A stretch of DNA of 14,836 nt, taken from an uncultured Novosphingobium sp. Its GTDB lineage: Bacteria > Pseudomonadota > Alphaproteobacteria > Sphingomonadales > Sphingomonadaceae. Both the position numbers and the translations under genes were made by a program. The DNA lies in assembly GCA_937897535.1 (NCBI GenBank), contig CALCQB010000163.1, positions 1 to 14,836 on the forward strand, written 5' to 3'. The notes below the pieces were generated by a model, which worked only from the letters and a program-made list of their open reading frames with translations, did not search any database and had not been told where the DNA came from. Positions 1 through 5,212 of the stretch are shown here, piece after piece (the stretch's first letter is position 1; every line of letters begins with the position of its first letter).

Positions 1-91
1 CGATGAATTCGGTGTAACCGTAACCAAAAAACCCCACAAACATGGCCAAAAGGCCGCCAATCAGGCCCAAAGTCAGCGCAGCATTTCTCAC
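1..91 (-). CDS. N-terminus of a small membrane protein, cut by the window edge
   Basis: Thirty codons are open on the minus strand from a GTG at 91-89 to the window edge. The translation begins VRNAALTLGLIGGLLAMFVG and continues with an aromatic/glycine-rich stretch (FFGYGYTEFI), which looks like one hydrophobic, glycine-rich transmembrane helix right at the N-terminus. A GGAG Shine-Dalgarno lies 6 nt before the GTG, which supports this start. The gene is divergent from the cold-shock gene, with about 150 bp between the two starts. I do not recognise the family with certainty; small predicted membrane proteins of this kind are common in alphaproteobacteria. The C-terminal part is outside the window, so no function is proposed. 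Confidence 0.55.
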   Translation of the reverse strand, partial: MRNAALTLGLIGGLLAMFVGFFGYGYTEFI

Positions 92-105
92 CCGAATCTC
101 CGTGC

Positions 106-134
106 TTGATTTTCGTCTTAGGTTTGGCATGATT
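106..134 (+). promoter_or_regulatory. Possible promoter for the cold-shock gene
   Basis: TTGATT (106-111) is followed after 17 nt by ATGATT (129-134), or after 16 nt by CATGAT (128-133). Both are loose matches to sigma-70 boxes. It would leave a leader of roughly 100 nt before the csp start at 243, and long leaders are typical of cold-shock genes. This is pattern matching only. Confidence 0.25.
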
Positions 135-242
135 TGGCTTGTGACGACAGACTTTCTGACCGGCTATCGAAGGCCCTGGAAGACCTGGCTTGCACGGCCC
201 GCGGCAATGTCGCCCCGGGAGGGTTGAGATAGGAGATGCGGC

Positions 243-449
243 ATGCCGACCGGCACCGTGAAATGGTTCAATAGCACCAAGGGCTATGGCTTTATTGCGC
301 CCGATGATGGCGGCAAGGACGTGTTCGTGCACATCTCGGCCGTTGAACGCGCCGGGCTCAAGGGCCTGAATGACAATCAGAAGATCGGATACGAACTTCA
401 GTCTGGCCGTGACGGCAAGCAGTCTGCGGGCGACCTGCGCCTGCTTTGA
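243..449 (+). CDS. Cold-shock domain protein (CspA family)
   Basis: This is a single cold-shock domain of 68 residues, the usual length for free-standing CspA-type proteins, which bind single-stranded RNA/DNA and melt RNA structure in the cytoplasm. The RNP1-type motif KGYGFI is at residues 13-18 and the RNP2-type motif VFVHI at 27-31; the aromatic residues used for stacking on bases (W8, F9, Y15, F17, F28, H30) are present. The start is fixed by AGGAG at 231-235, 7 nt before the ATG. A hairpin terminator follows 22 nt after the stop, so the gene is probably monocistronic. The specific Csp paralogue cannot be named from sequence alone. It lies left of the suspected chimeric junction, so linkage to the genes after 1286 is doubtful. 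Confidence 0.95.
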   Translation: MPTGTVKWFNSTKGYGFIAPDDGGKDVFVHISAVERAGLKGLNDNQKIGYELQSGRDGKQSAGDLRLL

Positions 450-471
450 CCTTTGGTCACATTACATGGAG

Positions 472-499
472 CGGCCCGCGCATGTTCGCGGGCCGTTTT
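472..499 (+). terminator. Rho-independent terminator of the cold-shock gene
   Basis: A perfect 9-bp GC stem, CGGCCCGCG (472-480) with CGCGGGCCG (487-495), has a 6-nt loop and is followed by TTTT (496-499). The T-run overlaps the stop codon of the reductase fragment on the other strand. No T-run exists on the opposite side, so it should act on the plus strand only. Confidence 0.85.
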
Positions 500-738
500 C
501 ATGTCAGTGCGGCCTCTGTCGCCGCATCCCAGCCCAGATACCATTGGGCGCCATCATGGATCACCGGCCGCTTCATCACGGTGGGCTGCGCCGCGATCTG
601 CGCCTCGGGGTCCGACGCCTTCAGGAAATCCGAAAAGCTGCGATAGGTGGTGGACTGTTTGTTGATCACCCGGTCGCCGAACTCGGTCACGATGGTGTCG
701 ATCTCGGCCGGCGTCAGGTTGCGCTTCGGTGAAAAGTC
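499..738 (-). pseudogene. C-terminal fragment of an ArsC/Spx/YffB-type reductase
   Basis: The minus-strand frame ending at the TGA 501-499 encodes about 75 recognisable residues: NLTPAEIDTIV, then FGDRVINKQSTTYRSFSDFL, then AAQPTVMKRPVI and YLGWDAATEAAL. The order 'I(V)N..STT.R', 'QP..MKRPVI', 'LGW' is the C-terminal signature of the arsenate-reductase-like (ArsC/Spx/YffB) thioredoxin-fold family. The N-terminal half with the CxxC or Cys active-site motif is absent: the frame meets a stop at 777-775 and no start or active-site motif precedes the recognisable part. The family reading fades near 735-740, where a sequence on the other strand with a different domain identity begins. It is either a truncated gene or one side of a chimeric join. 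The right boundary is approximate. Confidence 0.7.
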
Positions 739-930
739 GGTCGTACAGCCGCACTTCAGCTGGCAGGCCGGTGCTCACGCTGGCGCGCCGCATCAACAAA
801 GCCGATGGCAGTTTTGACGGCACGGTGTACGCCTCCATCTACGTGTCGGAATTGCAGGACATGCTCTCCGAAATCAAGCTGCCACCGGGCGCCTCTTTGG
901 CCCTGCGCGACCGCGATCTGGGGCTCATCA
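739..930 (+). pseudogene. Fragment of a Cache-type (PDC) extracellular sensor domain
   Basis: In the plus frame that runs into purK, about 60 residues read SRTSAGRPVLTLARRI, then ADGSFDGTVYASI, then SLALRDRDLGLI. The pattern 'G.PVL.LARRI...DGSF.G.V..S.....L...I.L..G.SLALRD.DL.LI' is the membrane-distal part of dCache/PDC sensor domains found in GGDEF diguanylate cyclases, histidine kinases and chemoreceptors. There is no start with a ribosome-binding site, no transmembrane helix and no output domain. It passes directly in frame into PurK sequence at about 925-935. A sensor domain is never part of PurK, so this is a foreign segment of about 190 bp. Both ends are approximate. A naive gene caller would report one 185-residue hybrid protein starting at the GTG at 729. 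Confidence 0.6.
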
Positions 931-1286
931 CCCGCAAAGTGGCCGAAGGGCTCGACTATGTCGGGGTTGCAGCGTTCGAATTCTTCGCGACCGCCGACGG
1001 CCCGGTGTTCAACGAAATGGCCCCGCGAGTCCACAATTCGGGGCACTGGACGATCGAGGGCGCGATCACCAGCCAGTTCGAGAACCACATCCGGGCGATC
1101 TGCGGGCTGCCGCTGGGCGATACCCGGCTGGCCGCGGCCAAGGTCGAGATGCGCAACGTGATCGGCGATGCGGCCGAGGACTGGGCCGCGATCCTGGCCG
1201 ATCCGGCCAACCACCTGCACCTCTATGGCAAGGCCGCCGTGCGGCCGGGCCGCAAGATGGGTCACGTCACCCGGCTGACCTTCTAG
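931..1286 (+). pseudogene. purK: C-terminal third of PurK (N5-carboxyaminoimidazole ribonucleotide synthase)
   Basis: PurK is the ATP-grasp enzyme that carboxylates AIR to N5-CAIR in purine synthesis. From about 935 the frame reads AEGLDYVGV.AFEFF, then NEMAPRVHNSGHWTIEGA, then SQFENHIRAICGLPLG, and ends LHLYGKAAVRPGRKMGHVT. 'NE.APR.HNSGHWT' is the diagnostic PurK metal/ATP-binding segment, followed by the small C-terminal domain. Only about 117 of the usual 350-360 residues are present. The biotin-carboxylase-like N-terminal domain, most of the ATP-grasp fold and the expected neighbour purE are missing and replaced by Cache-domain sequence. The stop TAG abuts the folA start with no spacer, so the 3' junction with folA looks intact and native; the break is on the 5' side. 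Not functional as it stands in this sequence. Confidence 0.85.
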
Positions 1287-1787
1287 ATGGACCATCCGGA
1301 GATTGTGCTGGTCGTGGCGATCGCCGACAACGGCGTGATCGGACAAGGCGGGGGGATGCCGTGGCACTTGTCGGCCGATTTCCGCCGGGTCAAGGCGCTG
1401 ACCATGGGCAAGCCGCTGGTGATGGGCCGCAAGACCTTCGATTCGCTCCCCGGGGTTCTGCCCGGACGCCGCCATATCGTGATCACCCGCGATCCCGCCT
1501 GGCACGCCGACGGCGCCGAGCGGGCCGGATCGCTGGCCGAGGCGCTGCACCTCGCCAACGCCCCGCACATCGTCATTTTCGGGGGCGCGCAGATCTATGC
1601 CGAGGCGCTGCCGCTGGCCGACCGGATCGAACTGACCGAAGTCCACGCGGCGCCGGCCGGCGATACCCGCTTTCCCGATTTCGATCGCGCGGCGTGGACC
1701 GAGACCTTTCGCGAACACCATCCGGCCGAAGGGAAAAACCCGGGGTTTGATTTCGTCACGCTGATCCGTAAACCTGTCGCGGGTTAA
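1287..1787 (+). CDS. folA: Dihydrofolate reductase
   Basis: FolA reduces dihydrofolate to tetrahydrofolate with NADPH and supplies one-carbon carriers for purine and thymidylate synthesis. The 166-residue protein has the usual bacterial DHFR length (about 160). Visible motifs: N-terminal beta strand VLVVAIADNGVIG (residues 7-19); the Met20-loop region GGGMPWHLSADF (21-32), with D31 as the catalytic acid; the NADPH-binding segment VMGRKTFDSLPG (45-56); a second strand/loop HIVITRDP (63-70); and IFGGAQIYAEAL (97-108), the conserved cofactor-binding glycine pair. The ATG follows the purK stop immediately and has no clear Shine-Dalgarno, which suggests translation coupled to purK. Ordinary codon use for the region. 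Confidence 0.97.
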   Translation: MDHPEIVLVVAIADNGVIGQGGGMPWHLSADFRRVKALTMGKPLVMGRKTFDSLPGVLPGRRHIVITRDPAWHADGAERAGSLAEALHLANAPHIVIFGGAQIYAEALPLADRIELTEVHAAPAGDTRFPDFDRAAWTETFREHHPAEGKNPGFDFVTLIRKPVAG

Positions 1788-1799
1788 GGAGCGGGGCGG

Positions 1800-2996
1800 A
1801 TGCGCAAGCGGGTGTGGATTCCAGTGGCGGCGGTGGCGCTGGCGGCAATCGGGTTCTTCGGGATCGCGCCGGGCTATCTCGAGGCCAGCATGAACAAGAT
1901 CGACGGCCAGGAGCTGATCCCGGTCAGCCCCGAGGCCGAGGCGCTGCACAAGAGCCTGCTGGTGGTCGATCTCCATTCCGACACGCTGATGTGGCGGCGC
2001 GACCTGACCCAGCCGGCCAGCCGCGGGCACGAGGATCTGGCCCGGCTGCAACAGGGCAACGTCACGCTGCAGGTGTTCGCTTCGACCACCAAGTCACCCA
2101 AGGGCCAGAATTACGATTCGAATACGGGCGAGACCGACAACATCACCCTGCTGACGATCGCCCAGCTGCAACCGCGCCGGACCTGGACCTCGCTGCTCGA
2201 ACGCTCGCTGTGGCACGGGCAGAAGCTCGACGCGGCGGTTGCTTCCGCTGGTGGCCTGTTGCTCAAGGTCAGCGACGAGGCCAGCTTTGACCGGCTGCTG
2301 GCCGCACACCGGCCGAACGGCACGGTCGGTGGACTGCTCTCGGTCGAGGGGCTCCACAACCTGGAAGGCAAGGCGGAGAACCTCGACAAGCTCTATGCCG
2401 TCGGGTTCCGGATGGCCGGGTTCACCCATTTCTTCGACAACGAACTGGCCGGATCGCTGCACGGGGTGACCAAGGCCGGGCTGACCCCGTTCGGACGCCA
2501 GATCATGGGCCGGATGGAGGAGATCGGGATGATCGTCGACCTGGCCCATTGCAGCCACCAATGCGTGGCCGAAGTGCTGGCCGCCGCACGCCGTCCGGTC
2601 GTCTTCAGCCACGGCGGGGTCCAGGCGACCTGCAAGGTCAACCGCAACCTCTCCGACGACGAGATCCGCGGCGTCGCCCGGACCGGCGGGGTGATCGGGA
2701 TCGGCTATTGGGATGCGGCGGTCTGCGACACCTCTCCCCGCGCGATCGCCAAGGCGATCCGCCACGTCCGCGATCTGGTCGGGATCGACTATGTCGGCCT
2801 CGGCAGCGACTACGACGGGGCCACGACGGTGCGCTTCGATACCAGCCACCTGGTCCAGATCACCCAGGCCTTGATGGATGAAGGCTTCACCGCCCAGGAA
2901 ATCCGCGCGGTGATGGGCGGCAACGCGCTGCGGCTGATCCGCGCCGGGATCGTGCCGATGAGCCGGGACCAGCTGGAGCAGAAGCGCAAGTCATGA
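1800..2996 (+). CDS. Membrane dipeptidase, peptidase family M19 (renal-dipeptidase-like)
   Basis: This 398-residue protein is a binuclear zinc dipeptidase of the amidohydrolase fold; M19 members cleave dipeptides, including some with a D-residue at the C-terminal side. An uncleaved or cleaved signal segment lies at residues 5-23 (hydrophobic after MRKR), so the enzyme should face the periplasm. The metal ligands expected for M19 are in order: H59 and D61 (DLHSDT), bridging E183 (SVEGLHN), H250 (DLAHCSH), H271 (FSHGG) and D337 (GLGSDYDG). An AGGAG at 1787-1791 lies 8 nt before the ATG and overlaps the folA stop. Its last four bases overlap the ribF start (ATGA). Substrate cannot be told from sequence; peptidoglycan-derived or dietary dipeptides are possible. 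Confidence 0.93.
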   Translation: MRKRVWIPVAAVALAAIGFFGIAPGYLEASMNKIDGQELIPVSPEAEALHKSLLVVDLHSDTLMWRRDLTQPASRGHEDLARLQQGNVTLQVFASTTKSPKGQNYDSNTGETDNITLLTIAQLQPRRTWTSLLERSLWHGQKLDAAVASAGGLLLKVSDEASFDRLLAAHRPNGTVGGLLSVEGLHNLEGKAENLDKLYAVGFRMAGFTHFFDNELAGSLHGVTKAGLTPFGRQIMGRMEEIGMIVDLAHCSHQCVAEVLAAARRPVVFSHGGVQATCKVNRNLSDDEIRGVARTGGVIGIGYWDAAVCDTSPRAIAKAIRHVRDLVGIDYVGLGSDYDGATTVRFDTSHLVQITQALMDEGFTAQEIRAVMGGNALRLIRAGIVPMSRDQLEQKRKS

Positions 2997-3925
2997 CCAT
3001 TCCCCGGCTCGATGCGCGAACGCCGATGCCGGAGTCCTTGCGCGGCGCGATCATCGCGCTGGGCAATTTCGACGGCTTTCACCGCGGCCACCAGGCCGTG
3101 GCCGGCGAAGCGATCGCCTGGGCCCGGGCCGAGGGCCGCCCGGCAATCATCGCGACCTTCGATCCCCACCCGGTCCGCTACTTTGCCCCTGAGGCCGCGC
3201 CGTTCCGGCTGACAACGCTGGACCAGCGGCAGGAACTGTTCGAGGCGGCCGGGGCCGATGCGATGCTGGTCTTCGCCTTCGATGCCGAACTGGCCGGGAC
3301 AACCGCGAAAGATTTCGTGCAGGAACTGCTGGCCAGACACCTCGGTGCGGCCGGGGTAGTGACCGGCGAAGACTTCACCTTCGGCAAGGGCCGGGGCGGC
3401 AACGTATCGGTGCTGGCCGAACTTGGCGCAGAGGCCGGGATGAGCGCCCGCGCGGTCGGAGCGATCAGCGAGCACGGCGAAGTCGTCTCTTCCAGCCGGA
3501 TCCGTGATGCGCTGAAGGCGGGCGACTGCGCCACCGCCACCCAGCTGCTGACCCGCCCGTTCGCGATCCGGGGCACGGTCGAGCACGGGGCGAAGCTCGG
3601 CCGGAGCATCGGCTATCCCACTGCCAACCTGTCGCTCGGCAATTACCTGCGCCCGGCTTACGGGATCTATGCGGTCACCGGCCTGCTGCCCGGCGGGCGC
3701 GTGGTGCACGGCGCGGCCAACCTGGGGATCCGCCCGAGTTTCGATCCGCCGATCGAACTGCTCGAGCCCTATTTCTTCGATTTCGACGGCGATCTCTATG
3801 GACAGGAGATCGAAGTTGCGCTTCACCACTACCTGCGGCCCGAGGCAAAATTCGATACATTGGAAGCGCTTACGGCCCAGATGGAAGCAGATTGCAGCAC
3901 GGCGCGGAGCCTGCTTGGGGGATAG
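2993..3925 (+). CDS. ribF: Bifunctional riboflavin kinase / FMN adenylyltransferase
   Basis: RibF makes FMN and then FAD from riboflavin in the cytoplasm. The 310-residue protein is the usual length. The N-terminal nucleotidyltransferase domain shows GNFDGFHRGH (24-33), which carries the HxGH-like ATP site, FDPHP (56-60) and the closing SSSRIR (166-171). The C-terminal riboflavin kinase domain shows GTVEHGAKLGRSIGYPTANL (residues 194-213), with the PTAN ligand motif, and IYAV (225-228), then AANLGIRPSF. The ATG overlaps the dipeptidase stop (ATGA), which indicates coupled translation. The next gene starts 6 nt after the stop. FAD made here would serve, among others, the ETF encoded at the end of the window; that link is functional, not a shared operon. 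Confidence 0.97.
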   Translation: MTIPRLDARTPMPESLRGAIIALGNFDGFHRGHQAVAGEAIAWARAEGRPAIIATFDPHPVRYFAPEAAPFRLTTLDQRQELFEAAGADAMLVFAFDAELAGTTAKDFVQELLARHLGAAGVVTGEDFTFGKGRGGNVSVLAELGAEAGMSARAVGAISEHGEVVSSSRIRDALKAGDCATATQLLTRPFAIRGTVEHGAKLGRSIGYPTANLSLGNYLRPAYGIYAVTGLLPGGRVVHGAANLGIRPSFDPPIELLEPYFFDFDGDLYGQEIEVALHHYLRPEAKFDTLEALTAQMEADCSTARSLLGG

Positions 3926-3931
3926 GACACG

Positions 3932-4990
3932 ATGAAACGCTGGCTGGTTCGGATCGGTACGGCGCTGGCCCTGGTGTTTCTGGTCCTGACCTTCATCAAT
4001 GCCAGCTGGATCGCGCCGAGCCCGAAGGGTCCGGTCAAGCTGATCGCCCATCGCGGCGCTTACCAGCTGTACAGCACTGTCGGGCTTGGCCGCGACAGTT
4101 GCAACGCGAGCCGGATCTATCCGCCGACCCACGACTACCTCGAAAACACCATTCCCGGAATCTACCAGGCCGGTCAGCTTGGCGCGCGGATGGTCGAGCT
4201 CGACATTGCCCCGACTCGCGACGGCAAGCTGGCGGTGTTCGATGACGGGACGCTGGAGTGCCGGACCGATGGCAAGGGTCCGGTCCGCGATGCGACCATG
4301 GCTCAACTCGCCGCGCTCGATGCCGGCTATGGCTATACCGCCGATGGCGGCAGGACCTTCCCGTTCCGGGGCAAGGGCGTGGGTCAGATCAGGGAACTGG
4401 CCGAAGTGCTGGCGACCTTTCCCGAGCGCGCGCTGCTGTTCAACTTCAAGGGCACGGACGCCCATGAGGCCGACATGTTGCTGGCCGCGCTCAAGGCGGC
4501 GGGCCGCGATCCGGTGCTGCGCGGCGACGGGTTCTACGGCGCGGTCGAGCAGGGACCGGTGGCGCGGATGCGGCAACTGCTGCCGGGGGCCTGGGTGTGG
4601 AGCAAGGACAGCGCCGCGACCTGCACCAGCGCCTATGCCTGGCAGGGCTGGCTCGGGCTGACCCCCTCGGCCTGCCGCAATGGCACGCTGATGATCCCGC
4701 TCGATTCGCAGTGGGCCTTCGCCGGCTGGCCCAACCGGCTGGTGGCGCGGATGGAAGCGGCGGGGGCGCGGGTGATCGTGATCGGCCCGCAGGACGGCAA
4801 GGACCGGCCACTGGGGCTCGACCTGCCCGAACAGCTCGGCCAGATTCCGGCGAGCTTCAACGGCTATGTCTGGGTCGACGATATCTACACCGTCGGCCCG
4901 GCGCTGCGCCCGCTCTACAACAAGCGCAACCCGGTGCTCGAGGCCGAACTGGCGCGGGAACTGGCGCGGCGGCGCAAGCTGCGGGAATAG
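3932..4990 (+). CDS. Glycerophosphodiester phosphodiesterase-like membrane-anchored protein, variant active site
   Basis: GDPD enzymes hydrolyse glycerophosphodiesters to glycerol-3-phosphate and an alcohol on a TIM barrel. The 352-residue protein has an N-terminal hydrophobic anchor or signal at residues 5-24, so the domain is probably periplasmic. Motifs: IAHRGA (38-43, catalytic H40), ENT (71-73, metal ligand E71), VELDIAPTRDGKLAVF (88-103, ligands E89 and D91), then CRTDGKG (110-116) and GYGYTADGGRTFPFRGKG (132-149). In GDPDs the segment after the strand is normally F-H-D, with the second catalytic histidine; here it is F103-D104-D105, so that histidine is replaced by aspartate. Either the activity is altered or lost, or this codon contains an error (CAT to GAT is one base). 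It follows ribF by 6 nt and ends the folA-to-GDPD run. Confidence 0.85.
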   Translation: MKRWLVRIGTALALVFLVLTFINASWIAPSPKGPVKLIAHRGAYQLYSTVGLGRDSCNASRIYPPTHDYLENTIPGIYQAGQLGARMVELDIAPTRDGKLAVFDDGTLECRTDGKGPVRDATMAQLAALDAGYGYTADGGRTFPFRGKGVGQIRELAEVLATFPERALLFNFKGTDAHEADMLLAALKAAGRDPVLRGDGFYGAVEQGPVARMRQLLPGAWVWSKDSAATCTSAYAWQGWLGLTPSACRNGTLMIPLDSQWAFAGWPNRLVARMEAAGARVIVIGPQDGKDRPLGLDLPEQLGQIPASFNGYVWVDDIYTVGPALRPLYNKRNPVLEAELARELARRRKLRE

Positions 4991-4995
4991 AAGGG

Positions 4996-5169
4996 GGTTC
5001 ACGCAGAGGCGCAGAGAAGAAAGAGAGGCGCAGAGTGGTTGCGCTATCGGCAAAGCCGCTTGACCATTCCGACCTCAGTCAAGTGCGAACCTCAATGGCA
5101 TTGATGCCTGCGGCGCCCGGCACTTTTCCTCTCCGCCTCCCTTTCTTCCTCTGCGCCTCTGCGTGAACC
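4996..5169. repeat. Long imperfect inverted repeat between the GDPD-like gene and ileS
   Basis: The left arm (4996 to about 5035) and right arm (5128-5169) are imperfect reverse complements. The outermost 21 bases are identical when inverted (the arm begins GGTTCACGCAGAGGCGCAG) and are followed by a purine-rich AAGAAAG core in both arms. The arms enclose about 90 bp containing a small CTTGAC/GTCAAG hairpin. The rest of the 222-bp gap holds no gene; the ileS start lies 43 bp beyond the right arm. The outer 17 bases of the right arm recur at 9213-9229, so this is a dispersed family and not a one-off terminator. The arm has no T-run and is unlikely to be a classic terminator. Confidence 0.8.
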
Positions 5170-5212
5170 AGAAATTGCGCAACCGGGCAGCCCCGGCTAA
5201 GGCGCGCGCGTT

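Noticed and set aside
42..227. 61-codon plus-strand frame before the cold-shock gene
   Set aside because: It overlaps the minus-strand membrane protein start and promoter region and has no ribosome-binding site or domain.
729..1286. A single 185-residue gene with a start at GTG 729
   Set aside because: Its first ~65 residues are Cache sensor sequence and the rest PurK; no ribosome-binding site or signal segment, so it is reported as two fragments.
756..2051. 431-codon minus-strand open frame
   Set aside because: Antisense to purK, folA and the start of the dipeptidase; composition typical of a shadow frame, no motif.
2810..5053. 747-codon open frame on the minus strand
   Set aside because: It is antisense to the dipeptidase, ribF and GDPD genes, rich in Arg/Gln/His/Pro with no domain; a high-GC shadow of well-supported plus-strand genes.
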